Positions 1 through 8,965 of a stretch of DNA of 64,000 nt are shown piece by piece (the stretch's first letter is position 1; every line of letters begins with the position of its first letter). The notes beneath the pieces were generated by a model. That model worked only from the letters and a program-made list of their open reading frames with translations. It ran no database searches and was not told the origin of the DNA. A program made the position numbers and the translations under genes. This DNA is from JAGOPY01 sp964619555 (GTDB taxonomy: Bacteria > Bacteroidota > Bacteroidia > Bacteroidales > JAGOPY01): assembly GCA_964619555.1 (NCBI GenBank), contig CAZUDV010000020.1, positions 3,463 to 67,462 of the forward strand, given 5' to 3'.

Positions 1-1218
1 GGGAGCGATGTCGCGGACGGGAGTATCGTCTATCCTGATTTCTTTTAATAATGAAAGCCTTCTCAGAGGGTTCAAGTCCATGACTCTGCTGCCACTGGCA
101 TAAAGGATCTCCAGCGCGGCAAAATCCGCTATGGGTTCAAGCGATTCTATGAGGGTGCTGTCCGCGTAGAGTTCCCTGATCCTGGTGTTGTAGCGGATAG
201 GTTCAAGGTCCCCGATCCGGGTGTTGGAAATATTCAGAACCAGCAACCTGGTAAGACTTCTGACCGGGAAAAGATCTGATATGACAGTGTTGGAGACCTT
301 GAGCATCTTCAATTCAGTAAGCTGGTCTATCGGGTCCAGGTCGGTGATCAGCGGATTGTCGGAAACATCCAGGCTTTCCAGCTTGATGATTTCACGAAGT
401 GCCCTGAACCCTTTGCCTTTAATTGTGTGTATCGTATCGAACAATTCGGTCAGCAAGGTATCTTTGTCAAAAATAAGAAGGCTGTCGCCGCCTATATATA
501 TGAATTTCTGAACTTCAACAATATCAGGTCTGTAATCAATCAGCAAAATGGTGGAATCATTGAGGAAATCGACCTGTGATAACCGGATCGAATCCTGGAG
601 AATAAAATCATCCCCTAAAACATGCTTCCATTCCGGCGACATTTTGTTCCACCACGCCATCAGTTCTTCGGCTTCATTGAGCTTGGTGGTATAAATGCTG
701 GCAATTTTCAGGACCTGTTCCTCATCATCGACATTAATTTCGATAAACCTGGTTTTATTATTGCTAACCAATTCACCTTCAACGGTTTCTCCCTTCAGGT
801 TCCGGTTTGCCGTCACCTTGAAATAAACCATGCCTTCGGGATTGGTCAATGATTGGATGTCCTGAATTTTAAAATTGAATTCAACTGTTTTAAAAAAGAA
901 GTCCACATCTTTCAGGTAAGCCTGGACATCCTTGTAGGTAAGGATCTCCCTGTTTTCATCCAGGTCATCTTCCACCTGGACTTTTTCTGACATGAAAGCC
1001 TTGATATAGCTTTCGTTAATGATGATTTCCTTCTCCTTGGTGCTGGTTTCCGGATCGCCGAGGGTATTCAGGGAGAATTCGAGAAAACCCATCAGCCGTT
1101 TGATCTGTTCCTGGTAATTTTGAATCCCGGTCGTATCCTGCGTGTATGATTTCAATGGTGAGACCAGGAGCAGGAAGATGAGGGAAATGAATACAGAACC
1201 GTGTATAAATCTATTCAT
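1..1218 (-). CDS. exported leucine-rich-repeat protein, partial (runs off left edge)
   Basis: The reading frame opens with ATG at 1218 and stays open to base 1, so at least 406 residues are present and the C-terminus is missing. An N-terminal signal peptide (about residues 1-25) is followed by an alpha/beta region of about 230 residues. From about residue 285 there are repeats of roughly 21-22 residues of internalin type, for example LESLDVSDNPLITDLDPI and LKMLKVSNTVISDLFPV. The start overlaps the end of the upstream gene by 8 bases, so it is translated as the last visible gene of a four-gene operon. The protein is probably surface-exposed or periplasmic and likely binds a partner through its LRR face. 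The specific role is unknown. Confidence 0.8.
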   Translation of the reverse strand, partial: MNRFIHGSVFISLIFLLLVSPLKSYTQDTTGIQNYQEQIKRLMGFLEFSLNTLGDPETSTKEKEIIINESYIKAFMSEKVQVEDDLDENREILTYKDVQAYLKDVDFFFKTVEFNFKIQDIQSLTNPEGMVYFKVTANRNLKGETVEGELVSNNKTRFIEINVDDEEQVLKIASIYTTKLNEAEELMAWWNKMSPEWKHVLGDDFILQDSIRLSQVDFLNDSTILLIDYRPDIVEVQKFIYIGGDSLLIFDKDTLLTELFDTIHTIKGKGFRALREIIKLESLDVSDNPLITDLDPIDQLTELKMLKVSNTVISDLFPVRSLTRLLVLNISNTRIGDLEPIRYNTRIRELYADSTLIESLEPIADFAALEILYASGSRVMDLNPLRRLSLLKEIRIDDTPVRDIAP

Positions 1219-2044
1219 GGTAAATGTATTTCAGAAGGATGTCTTTTTCATCAGGACTGATCTTCATTAAGGTCGAAATCAGCCAGCCTGTATTGAAATC
1301 CTTACGGTTATAATCGGATATTTCGAAATACCATCCGGGGACCTGGAAAAAGTGGAACTTGACTTTCGAAACGGTCCTGAATGTGAGGTTACCCAGTTTG
1401 AATTCGTAGATGAATAAGGTCAGAAAATCGGGATGGTATTTCCAGGCTATGTAATTTTCGAGGCTTTCCCGGCTGTCAAAAGCTTTGACCAGGTTCATGA
1501 AATCCAGTTCATGGCTCATAGGGTGCAGAAATTTCTGTCCGGCCGTCCGAAGGCTGTCCTGGTCTGCAAAAAGGCGGGCGAAAGGCTCAAAATAAACATT
1601 GGTGATCACCCACTTGGAACCGATCGTGTCTTTTTCCAGCTGGAGGAAAAGAGTGAGGTATTTATCCTGGCCTTTATAATTGAATACGGTAGATACTTCC
1701 GCGAACCAGTTCCCCCCGTGGAAATCCAGGAATACGGGATTTTTATCATCCAGCATGTCGTCCACAAAACTTTGTACCAGGGCCGGTGTGATGTAAGGAT
1801 TTTCAGAATTGAAGAGGTTTTCGAGGTAAGTTTTCCTCAACCCCTTGTTTCGGTACATATGGTCTTCGGGATAGTAGCGTTCCCCCTTGAGATCTTCTTC
1901 TCCGTTAAATCTTCTGAAAAATTGATTGACCTGTTTGGTGGAAGCATAGAGATCACTTTCATCCCCCAGGTAATCTTCCAGGATTTGCGCTTCGGATACT
2001 GCACAGGCAATAAGGAACGCGGCAAGGACGGCCAGCCGTTTCAT
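1211..2044 (-). CDS. exported protein of unknown function (277 aa)
   Basis: It begins with a clear signal peptide, MKRLAVLAAFLIACAVSEAQ, with likely signal peptidase I cleavage after the AQ. The remainder is a soluble alpha/beta region with no cysteines or catalytic motif I can recognise. It contains a stretch on beta strands (about residues 105-160) resembling an NTF2-like or SnoaL-like fold, but this is only an impression. It lies third in a tight minus-strand operon: 8 bases separate it from the gene upstream and it overlaps the downstream LRR gene by 8 bases. The neighbours are all exported, so a periplasmic or surface complex is plausible. Confidence 0.75.
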   Translation of the reverse strand: MKRLAVLAAFLIACAVSEAQILEDYLGDESDLYASTKQVNQFFRRFNGEEDLKGERYYPEDHMYRNKGLRKTYLENLFNSENPYITPALVQSFVDDMLDDKNPVFLDFHGGNWFAEVSTVFNYKGQDKYLTLFLQLEKDTIGSKWVITNVYFEPFARLFADQDSLRTAGQKFLHPMSHELDFMNLVKAFDSRESLENYIAWKYHPDFLTLFIYEFKLGNLTFRTVSKVKFHFFQVPGWYFEISDYNRKDFNTGWLISTLMKISPDEKDILLKYIYHE

Positions 2045-2052
2045 ATTAAATC

Positions 2053-2625
2053 TCAGCGCTCGGTTTCAGCCACACGGATATCGCCCAGGAGCACATCCCA
2101 GAAATCGATCAGCCGACCGCTGATCTGGGTTTGTTTCTTTTCGACATAAACGGTGATATCTTTTTTGGTGGTGTCTTTATAGACCATCCCGTCATCCATC
2201 GTTCCTTCAAACCTCTGGTAAATGGTGATAACGCCGACATAGCGCCCGTCCGGCTGCAGTTCCAGGTCGCTGATGTACTGGATATCGTACCACTTGATCG
2301 TGATCTTGTCGTAGTTAAGTGCCATCAGGCGCTCCAGGTACTTGCGGATCGGATAATACTTGATTTCTTCCCGGTAGAGGGACGACACTCCCATCTGGGC
2401 GTCTTCGACGAACAGCTCAAGGGTGCGTTCGATAACGCGGTTGGCTTCGGAGAAGGGAGTCTCCTTGCTGCCGATGATGCTGATGTATTTGCTCAGATCC
2501 CTGACTTTTTCAAGGGCAAGGCTGTCGATAGCCGCTTTCCGCTGCTTGGAAAGATTATCCTGCGCGATGGCGCCGGATGCTAAGAAAAATGCCAATATTA
2601 TAACAGAAACAAACCTGATTTTCAT
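2053..2625 (-). CDS. exported protein of unknown function (190 aa)
   Basis: A signal peptide ends at about residue 22 (LASGAIAQ). The mature part has a helical start and then a strand-rich region with the pattern YLERLMALNYDKITIKWYDI followed by a turn and an IYQRFEG strand. This pattern is echoed in the N-terminal part of the LRR protein at 1-1218 (QAYLKDVDFFFKTVEFNFKI), which suggests a shared module. The gene is second in the operon, 3 bases after the lipoprotein gene upstream. No enzyme motif is visible. Confidence 0.75.
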   Translation of the reverse strand: MKIRFVSVIILAFFLASGAIAQDNLSKQRKAAIDSLALEKVRDLSKYISIIGSKETPFSEANRVIERTLELFVEDAQMGVSSLYREEIKYYPIRKYLERLMALNYDKITIKWYDIQYISDLELQPDGRYVGVITIYQRFEGTMDDGMVYKDTTKKDITVYVEKKQTQISGRLIDFWDVLLGDIRVAETER

Positions 2626-2628
2626 ATC

Positions 2629-3279
2629 CTAATTGTTTTTTAACAATTCAAGTTCCTTGATTTTACCATTGCCGTCGTAGATAATCTTCTCTACCGTATT
2701 AATGTTATTCCTGGTATCTTTCAGATAATTAAGGTAATTTTTAATGGTGGTCGGACGATCGTAGTCCACCGTGTTGCCTTCTTTGCTGATGATGATCAGA
2801 ACCGGCGCTTCCGGTGAGGAAAACAGCTTCAGGGCATCAGCGATAAGCATGTTGGCCTGTGATACGCTGGTGGCTGATGTGATCGAACTGAAATAATCGG
2901 AAATCGTGGCCGCACTTTTCTCTTTGGCGGTGTTTCCTCCTGTCTCCTTTTGCTTATCCTCCATGGCTTTCTTATTCCATGCGGCTCTTTCGGCCGCTAA
3001 TTTTTCTTCAGCCTGGGATAAAAGTTCGTCCACTTCCGGATCATTCAGGTTCATTTCACGGATAGACCTGACTGCCGCTTCTTTTTCATCGAGCGACATG
3101 GCAGTATTATCATTCAGAATGTCCATCAGAGTTGATTTGGCAGTAGAAAGTTTGGCTGCATATTCCGCCGCTTCCTTTTCTTTTGCCAGCTTTTTCTTGC
3201 TTTTACATGCCCCCATTCCGCCGGCAAGCGAAATCACCATGAGCATGATTACCGATCGATAGAGAACTTTCTTCCACAT
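2629..3279 (-). CDS. lipoprotein of unknown function (216 aa)
   Basis: This is the first gene of the minus-strand operon. It has a lipoprotein signal with lipobox GMGAC, acylated cysteine at about residue 25, followed by a lysine-rich segment. Residues 30-125 are charged and probably a long alpha helix or coiled coil (many A, E, K). The C-terminal part (about 128-216) is a compact domain with the strands APVLIIIS and VDYDRPTTIKNYLNYL. Likely anchored in the inner leaflet of the outer membrane. No known family was recognised. Confidence 0.75.
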   Translation of the reverse strand: MWKKVLYRSVIMLMVISLAGGMGACKSKKKLAKEKEAAEYAAKLSTAKSTLMDILNDNTAMSLDEKEAAVRSIREMNLNDPEVDELLSQAEEKLAAERAAWNKKAMEDKQKETGGNTAKEKSAATISDYFSSITSATSVSQANMLIADALKLFSSPEAPVLIIISKEGNTVDYDRPTTIKNYLNYLKDTRNNINTVEKIIYDGNGKIKELELLKNN

Positions 3280-3478
3280 AGGTCGCGATTTATTAATGAT
3301 TCCAACGAATTAACGACCAAATTTATTGAAAATTATAGCGAAAAGGAAAAATGTGACCAGCCACTTGTCAACAACACATAGTTAGTATAACCAGGCAACG
3401 AAAGATACGGGAAACATGATAAAGTCAAACGGGGCATTACCATCGTCAAACCACCCATTCTCATGTCGAACTATTTAA

Positions 3479-3486
3479 TACTTTTG
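3479..3486 (+). promoter_or_regulatory. putative Bacteroidota -7 promoter element
   Basis: TACTTTTG matches the Bacteroidota sigma-factor -7 consensus TAnnTTTG and lies 16 bases before the ATG of the PLP lyase gene. I see no clear -33 TTTG at the usual distance, so this is a moderate call. The 223-base divergent gap (3280-3502) holds no other recognisable feature. Confidence 0.4.
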
Positions 3487-3502
3487 CCGAAAACCAGATA
3501 TT

Positions 3503-4693
3503 ATGTCAAAAAACCATTACGATCCGTCAGGCGCCCTGTTCGACCTGAAACAATTCGGTGAATTCGGGGATGTCAATCCTTCCATTACCGATTCATCCAC
3601 CTATACTTTCCTGGAAGCCCAGACCATGCTGGATACATTCCACGGCGAGAGCGAAGGCTGCTTCCTCTATTCACGCCACTGGAATCCCAGCAATAAATAT
3701 CTTTCCGATGCCCTGGCCGCCCTGGAGGGGACTCCGGCAGGCTGGGTGACTGCGTCAGGTATGGCTGCCATAACCACAACTTTGCTCCAACTTTGCAATT
3801 CCGGCGACCATATCATCACCAGCGTGACCACCTATGGCGGCACATTCGCATTCCTTAAGAATTATCTGCCCAAATTCGATATCGAGGTCACTTTTGTCAA
3901 TATCTCTGACCTTGATGGGATTGAAAAGGCCATTCGGCCAAATACCCGGCTGATCTACACCGAATCGCTGACCAATCCGCTGCTACAGGTTTCGGATATA
4001 CCAAAACTGGCTGCTATTTCCAGGAAACATGGTATCAAGCTTATTGTCGACAATACCTTCTCACCACTGATCATTTCGCCGGCACAACTGGGTGCGGACA
4101 TAGTGGTTTACAGCATGACCAAATTCATTAATGGAAAGAACGATTGTGTCGCGGGCGCTATCTGTTCAGACGAAGAGTTCATCAACGCCATCAGCAATGT
4201 GAATGACGGCACGGCGATGTTGCTGGGTCCTGTGCTCGATCCGCTGCGTTCATCCGGTATCCTGAAGAACCTGCACACGCTCCACATCCGGATGAAAAAG
4301 CACAGCGAAAACGCGATGTACCTGGCCACCCGCCTGGAACAGGATGGCCTGAAGATCAAATACCCGGGCCTTGCCAGCCACCCCGACCACGAACTGATGA
4401 AAAGCCTGATGCATCCCGATTTCGGCTTCGGGGGCATGATGGCGATCGATTTCGGGACGGCTCAACGAGCAAATGAAATCATGGAAAAGATGCAGATGGC
4501 CGGTGTCGGTTACCTGGCCGTGAGCCTCGGCTATTTCAAGACACTCTTCAGCAATCCCGGCAAGAGCACCTCGTCCGAAGTGCCCGAAGACATCCAGCGA
4601 GAAATGGGGCTCTCCGAAGGGCTCATACGGTTTTCAGTGGGATTGGACCACGACATTGAGAGGACCTGCCAGAGGATCATGAGCTGTATCTGA
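3503..4693 (+). CDS. Cys/Met-metabolism PLP-dependent lyase (methionine gamma-lyase/cystathionine gamma-synthase-like)
   Basis: The 396-residue protein has the full length of the trans-sulfuration PLP enzyme family. The PLP-binding lysine is K207 in YSMTKFINGKND, preceded by the cofactor aspartate in IVDNTFSP and by ASGMAAI in the phosphate-binding region. Enzymes of this family split or exchange the side chain of methionine, cystathionine or homocysteine in the cytoplasm. The exact reaction cannot be read from the motifs; methionine gamma-lyase, yielding methanethiol, ammonia and 2-oxobutyrate, is the most likely in an anaerobe. The gene stands alone on the plus strand and converges with the DUF6515 gene. 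Confidence 0.85.
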   Translation: MSKNHYDPSGALFDLKQFGEFGDVNPSITDSSTYTFLEAQTMLDTFHGESEGCFLYSRHWNPSNKYLSDALAALEGTPAGWVTASGMAAITTTLLQLCNSGDHIITSVTTYGGTFAFLKNYLPKFDIEVTFVNISDLDGIEKAIRPNTRLIYTESLTNPLLQVSDIPKLAAISRKHGIKLIVDNTFSPLIISPAQLGADIVVYSMTKFINGKNDCVAGAICSDEEFINAISNVNDGTAMLLGPVLDPLRSSGILKNLHTLHIRMKKHSENAMYLATRLEQDGLKIKYPGLASHPDHELMKSLMHPDFGFGGMMAIDFGTAQRANEIMEKMQMAGVGYLAVSLGYFKTLFSNPGKSTSSEVPEDIQREMGLSEGLIRFSVGLDHDIERTCQRIMSCI

Positions 4694-4697
4694 ACAA

Positions 4698-5741
4698 TTA
4701 CTTTTTCTGCGGTTCTTTCTCCACATTCACTACTTCGTACATCTCCTTGCCGTCCACTTCTGTGGGCTGATAATAAGTTTCACCAACCTTTACATAGGTC
4801 ACATCGCCGATCTTGACCTCTTCACCGCCTTCCGGCAGGTTCGGGACCAACGTGCCGGCCGTGGGTGGAACTACCACGTACTTTTCTCCATCCTTTTCGT
4901 AGTAAGTCCCTGCGTAATAATAATTGTTCGTGGTCTCGTTGACGACGACCGTTGTGGTTTCCGGCGGCAATTCCGTGACAGTCGCACCCGCCGGCGCTTC
5001 CACCACAGTGTATCCGTCACCCGATTTCACATAATAGACGCCCTGGTCATAATAATACTGCTGCTCTGCGATAGTGACTATGATAGCTGTAGTGGCAATC
5101 GCGGCAACAAAGAATCCCCAGGGATGATAGTATGGCCCGTAATAATATGGATGATAGGGGTGATAATGATATGGGTGGTAGCAGTAATAATGAAATCCGC
5201 CATAAGCATAAGGAGGCCGTGGATACGGCCTTACCGGCGGCCTGACATACACATCCCGGTCAATATTCACATCCCGGTTGACATTGATGTCGCGGCTGTT
5301 GTCAATATTTACATTTCTGTCGCCTGTATTGATATTGGTCCGGTCACCGGTAGATACCTTTGTCCGGTCTCCGGTTGAAGTGCCACGGTCAGCAGCAGCG
5401 GTCCTTTCTTTAGTGGCGGCAGACCGGTTTCCACCATTGATTGACCGGTTAGCAGTGCTACCTGTTTTTGTAGTTGCCGACCTGTCCAGTGTTGAAACGG
5501 AAGTTTTCTGCGAAGTGGATGGCCGGTTTTGGGTCGTGGCCGGCCGGCTTTGCGTGGATGAAGGCCTGCTGTAGGATGCCGAGGATCGTCCACCGCCCCC
5601 GCTGTAGGAATGGCTCATTCCACCTCCGCCTCCTCTTCCGCCTCCCATGCGTTGTGCTTCAAGCGTAAAAGGGATCAGCAATGTAGCTGCGATCAGGATT
5701 ATTCCGGATATATTATATTTTGATCCAAAAAGCGTCTTCAT
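4698..5741 (-). CDS. exported DUF6515-family protein with low-complexity regions
   Basis: A signal peptide (about residues 1-29) is followed by a Gly/Ser-rich stretch, a Ser/Thr/Arg-rich stretch (about 45-130), a run of RDxNxN-type repeats and an extraordinary Tyr/His/Pro-rich region (about 165-205). A short hydrophobic segment, FFVAAIATTAIIVTIAE, may be a membrane helix. The C-terminal half carries repeated strand pairs with YYYDQGVYYVKSGDGYTVV-like units, typical of DUF6515 proteins of Bacteroidota. Function unknown; the His/Tyr tract could bind metal or surfaces. The gene sits 19 bases downstream of a DUF2092 gene on the same strand and is likely cotranscribed with it. Confidence 0.8.
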   Translation of the reverse strand: MKTLFGSKYNISGIILIAATLLIPFTLEAQRMGGGRGGGGGMSHSYSGGGGRSSASYSRPSSTQSRPATTQNRPSTSQKTSVSTLDRSATTKTGSTANRSINGGNRSAATKERTAAADRGTSTGDRTKVSTGDRTNINTGDRNVNIDNSRDINVNRDVNIDRDVYVRPPVRPYPRPPYAYGGFHYYCYHPYHYHPYHPYYYGPYYHPWGFFVAAIATTAIIVTIAEQQYYYDQGVYYVKSGDGYTVVEAPAGATVTELPPETTTVVVNETTNNYYYAGTYYEKDGEKYVVVPPTAGTLVPNLPEGGEEVKIGDVTYVKVGETYYQPTEVDGKEMYEVVNVEKEPQKK

Positions 5742-5759
5742 ATATGGAAATTTAAAAAG

Positions 5760-6488
5760 TTATCTGATTGATTTGGACAATACTGATATTTTCCTTGCCT
5801 TCGGAGGCTGGATAAATTCAAAAACTGAGGGTGGGATGTCCGGATTCAGTTTCCAGTTGCTAAAAATAGCTTCATACTGTTGATTTCCTCCATTTTTGTA
5901 TATGATAATGACTTTTTGAGGCAGCATGAACGCATCGCTTGACAGCCAGATCTCTGCAATCATTTCAATATTGGAGGCCTTTATCAGCAGGCATTCGCTG
6001 CCATTGAGCATTTTTTTGCCGACAAATACGAGATCGTCGAAAAAATTCAACATGTCATCTGTTATGGTGGGATTAAAGAAATCGGCGGCCGGAAACTCAA
6101 TTCCATATCTTTTATTAAGTGTATCGATCATGGCCATCGTTGTCTCAGGGGCATTTAAAATGAAATAATTATTTTCATCATATGAATACATGAGGGCTGT
6201 GTTGCCGTTATACCAAAATCCCCGGTGCCCTTTATCGCCGTTAAAATTGACATGCATTCTGTCAGGGCCGGAGAAGTAGACCTCGTCGGTTTCGTGCTGG
6301 GTTATCAGTCCGAAATCAGGATCTATGACATCGATGGAAGTATTCAGCGTAAAACTGCATGAATTCAGCTCCCCGATAACCGAAGCCATGTGGTCAATGA
6401 TCATTACCGCCACTGTATCGACCCGGGACTCCTGGGCCTGAGAAGATAAGGCTGTAAAAAGCAGGAATGAAAGCAGAAATTTCTTCAT
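5760..6488 (-). CDS. exported DUF2092-family (LolA-like fold) protein
   Basis: I take the ATG at 6488 as start because it gives a clean signal peptide, MKKFLLSFLLFTALSSQAQ; the reading frame is open further upstream, but that part is not protein-like. The mature region matches the DUF2092 pattern: strands DEVYFSGPDRMHVNFNGD, then FWYNGNTALMYSYDENNYF and a RYGIEFPAADFF segment. Such proteins are predicted to have a lipoprotein-carrier (LolA/LolB-like) half-barrel and act in the periplasm. It is likely cotranscribed with the DUF6515 gene downstream. One of three related palindromes in this region lies 110 bases upstream. Confidence 0.8.
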   Translation of the reverse strand: MKKFLLSFLLFTALSSQAQESRVDTVAVMIIDHMASVIGELNSCSFTLNTSIDVIDPDFGLITQHETDEVYFSGPDRMHVNFNGDKGHRGFWYNGNTALMYSYDENNYFILNAPETTMAMIDTLNKRYGIEFPAADFFNPTITDDMLNFFDDLVFVGKKMLNGSECLLIKASNIEMIAEIWLSSDAFMLPQKVIIIYKNGGNQQYEAIFSNWKLNPDIPPSVFEFIQPPKARKISVLSKSIR

Positions 6489-6597
6489 AAGGTTGATATG
6501 ACTGTTTAAAAGATGATTTCGCGTAAAGATAATAATACAAGGCCAATCCTGCAAAGATATGCAATACATGATAACGATAAGTTGTCCGTCCCTGGAG

Positions 6598-6621
6598 AAA
6601 ATACTTAGCAATGAGTATTTT
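6598..6621. promoter_or_regulatory. perfect 8-8-8 inverted repeat, candidate operator (copy 1)
   Basis: AAAATACT-N8-AGTATTTT is a perfect 8-bp inverted repeat in the divergent gap between the DUF2092 gene (start 6488) and the DUF2490 gene (start 6697). Two variants of the same sequence occur at 8110-8135 and 8966-8990, around the LuxR-type regulator gene. I infer an operator; no binding protein is proven. Confidence 0.45.
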
Positions 6622-6696
6622 TAATTCATCCGGCATTAAATGGAATCTAAGACCCCTTAAACCTTAACTTTGTTTTAATATCCAGGATTAAGTTTG

Positions 6697-7482
6697 ATGA
6701 AAAAAATTGTTTCATTCTGTGCGATCTGTTTTATGATGCATGTCATTCCGGCGATTTCACTATCGCAGACTGAAACTTACAACCAGATAAGCAACGAATT
6801 GCAGCTTGCGCGCACGATCAATGAAAAGTGGGCGGCTGAGATATATCTGGGCGGCGTGTTCAGCAGTACGCCAAATGAAAGCAAAGTGCTTAAGACGAAC
6901 ATTCAGCGCTATGGCATGGCATGGGTGCACTACTATTTATCGCCGCGATGGAAATTATCTTCATCATTTGCTTATTACTATAATAAAGATGTCCCTGATA
7001 TCGGTCAGTATTATTCTCCGGAATGGAGGGTTTCCTTGCAGGGAATATATTATATCCATAGAACAGGATATTCCCTTTTCACCAGGATGATGGGAGAAAT
7101 CAGGATCATGATGAATGAAGAGGGGGTGTATGAGGATTATTACCGCTATCGTCAGATGCTGAAATATGTCCAGCCTTTGAATGGTAAAATATTACGTAAA
7201 GGGGTTGTGTACATGTTAACTACAGAAGAGCTCCTGTTCAAGCCAAATGCAAAGTCACAGGGAATTACATTCTTTGACCGCAACAGGTTTGAAGTTGGAG
7301 TTGGCTACCTGTTCACAGATAATATCCAGCTTGAGCTGGCTTACTTGAACGAATTCATGCCCAGGGATGATAATAATGAAATGTACAATGCTCTGGAAAT
7401 AACACTTACGTTCAATAATCCGCTGACAAACCTCAAAAACACCATTTTCCCTAAACCCGAGAGCGGGGATCAAACCGAATGA
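6697..7482 (+). CDS. DUF2490-family outer-membrane beta-barrel protein
   Basis: Start is the ATG at 6697; a TTG directly before it is a less likely alternative. A signal peptide ends near residue 23 (AISLSQ). The rest is a series of alternating amphipathic strands (for example YGMAWVHYYLSPRWKLSS, KDVPDIGQYYSPEWRVSL and NAL EITLTF at the end), as in DUF2490 proteins, which are predicted to form 10- to 12-strand outer-membrane barrels. There is no lipobox. Substrate and role are unknown. It abuts the convergent gene at 7483 without a gap. Confidence 0.8.
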   Translation: MKKIVSFCAICFMMHVIPAISLSQTETYNQISNELQLARTINEKWAAEIYLGGVFSSTPNESKVLKTNIQRYGMAWVHYYLSPRWKLSSSFAYYYNKDVPDIGQYYSPEWRVSLQGIYYIHRTGYSLFTRMMGEIRIMMNEEGVYEDYYRYRQMLKYVQPLNGKILRKGVVYMLTTEELLFKPNAKSQGITFFDRNRFEVGVGYLFTDNIQLELAYLNEFMPRDDNNEMYNALEITLTFNNPLTNLKNTIFPKPESGDQTE

Positions 7483-8001
7483 TTACTTTCTCTTTTCTTC
7501 TTCTTGCAGGAAGCAATCCAGCTGTTCCTTCAATGCGGCTTTGTGCAGTTTGAAGTTGTAGGTGCGTTCGCCCTCTTCCCTTTTCATATCTAATTTGGCC
7601 TGGATAACTTCGTATTCCTGTAAGGGCTTCAGCTGATCCTTGCTGATTAAGTAGAGCATTTCCATGATCGAATCACCTTCGAGATAACGAGTATCAAAAT
7701 GCTCAAACTGGTATTCTTTCTCATCCGATAACTTCAGAATGAGGTCGGATTTCAGCTTCCTGCCGACCTCCTTCTCAGGGTAGGGGTTTGGCTGCAGGGC
7801 GAGAAAAAAGTTCTCTTTGTCCGTCATGATCCCGCCCTTGAGGTCCTTGGTTTCGGTCCAGTAAAAATTAACCGGTTCAATGAAGTAGTACATGCTGCCG
7901 TCCGGATAGATCCTATGATTGATCTCACATTGGGAAAACGACACCAAGGTTACGAAAGATAAACCGGATAGAATAAGTACTTTAATAATTAATTCTTTCA
8001 T
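7483..8001 (-). CDS. exported protein of unknown function (172 aa)
   Basis: The protein has a signal peptide (about residues 1-23, ending near VSFSQ), then a cysteine and a predominantly alpha/beta domain with charged C-terminal helices (KRE EGERTYNFKLHKAAL). I do not recognise a family. A second cysteine near the C-terminus (QLDCFL) could pair with the first. The gene lies downstream of the LuxR regulator gene on the same strand, separated by 170 bases that contain a variant of the local palindrome, so regulation by that factor is possible. Confidence 0.65.
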   Translation of the reverse strand: MKELIIKVLILSGLSFVTLVSFSQCEINHRIYPDGSMYYFIEPVNFYWTETKDLKGGIMTDKENFFLALQPNPYPEKEVGRKLKSDLILKLSDEKEYQFEHFDTRYLEGDSIMEMLYLISKDQLKPLQEYEVIQAKLDMKREEGERTYNFKLHKAALKEQLDCFLQEEEKRK

Positions 8002-8109
8002 AACTAAAGATTTATATTATCCCTTCTCTTAAATTTGACCATCAGCAGTAATGAAAAACAAATTTAGGTTATAATCAACCTATGTTTAATAAAGCAGGAA
8101 TTAATGGTT

Positions 8110-8135
8110 AAAAATACCCAGTAATGAGTACTAAT
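8110..8135. promoter_or_regulatory. candidate operator (copy 2, imperfect)
   Basis: AAAATACCCAGTAATGAGTA followed by CT agrees with copy 1 at all but a few positions (core AAAATACyyAGyAATGAGTAyT), although its palindrome is degraded in the right arm. It sits about 110 bases upstream of the 172-residue exported protein and just past the end of the LuxR gene. Confidence 0.4.
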
Positions 8136-8171
8136 GATTAAACTGTTTAACGCCTTGCGCCTGGATATTTT

Positions 8172-8930
8172 TTAAAGTAAGCCGTTTTCCTTGAGTTCAT
8201 GAATTAATTCCTGCATGTTTGACTTTTTTGATTTATTCAGGATATTTCTCCGGTGTGTGTTCACCGTATTAGAGCTCAGGAATATTTTATCGGCGATTTG
8301 TTCACTGGTGAATCCCATTTCAAGTAATTTGATGATTTCAAATTCACGATTAGTGAATACGTTGCCTTGCATTAACAACTCCATGTCAGGATACCTGAAA
8401 TTTGAGAGATCTTCTCCTAAATAATAATGAAAACCCTGCTTATGTTTCTTATACCAATCAATATTAGTCTGTATTTTCAGCGTAAAAACGGATTTATAGG
8501 GGACTTCACTATAAAAAATGTAAAACTGCATTAAATAATTGCTGTAATTGCCTTGAGCATTTTTCATCCTGAAATTAGAAGACAATAATTTATTCCCTTT
8601 TTTCGCGGAAAACAGCTGATGAGCTATCTTCAACAGCATAGTCCTGCCCAAATTATTCCGATCAATTTCATCAGGGTGTAATCGGTAGAAAAAACTCATG
8701 GAAGACAACTCTGCAGGTTGGATTCCCAGAACGTCAAGGCATTGTGTGCTTGTGAAGAGTATTTTAAAGTGAATAAGTTCGCCAATATAGAAGAATTGAT
8801 CATTCTGCTTCATGATTGAATTGAGCTCGACCATCAGTGGATCATTGTCATCAATCCCGGTATACCCGCCAGGGCCATATTTCTCGATGACCTTAAAGAA
8901 CAGGTTATAATAGGAAGCAATATCGGGCAT
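8172..8930 (-). CDS. LuxR-type transcriptional regulator with PAS-like N-terminal region
   Basis: The C-terminal 62 residues are a GerE/LuxR helix-turn-helix: FTNREFEIIKLLEMGFTSEQ, then IADKIFLSSNTVNTHRRNIL, with the conserved recognition helix. The N-terminal 180 residues resemble a PAS fold (a phrase like FTSTQCLDVLGIQPAELSSM and an HPDEID loop), typical of cytoplasmic LuxR regulators of Bacteroidota; there is no phosphoreceiver aspartate pattern. It probably senses a small ligand and binds DNA as a dimer. Palindromes nearby at 6598, 8110 and 8966 are candidate targets. Confidence 0.85.
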   Translation of the reverse strand: MPDIASYYNLFFKVIEKYGPGGYTGIDDNDPLMVELNSIMKQNDQFFYIGELIHFKILFTSTQCLDVLGIQPAELSSMSFFYRLHPDEIDRNNLGRTMLLKIAHQLFSAKKGNKLLSSNFRMKNAQGNYSNYLMQFYIFYSEVPYKSVFTLKIQTNIDWYKKHKQGFHYYLGEDLSNFRYPDMELLMQGNVFTNREFEIIKLLEMGFTSEQIADKIFLSSNTVNTHRRNILNKSKKSNMQELIHELKENGLL

Positions 8931-8965
8931 AAGGATTCTTCTGTTATCAATTGAGCAAATTTAAA

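Noticed and set aside
1433..2149. Plus-strand open frame of 238 codons
   Set aside because: It is antisense to an exported protein with a clear signal peptide in a compact minus-strand operon, and its sequence resembles no protein.
2631..2648. AATTGTT-TTTT-AACAATT palindrome resembling a Rex site or terminator
   Set aside because: It is formed by the last codons of the 216-residue lipoprotein gene, does not fit the TTGTTAA-N4-TTAACAA form and has no G/C-rich stem.
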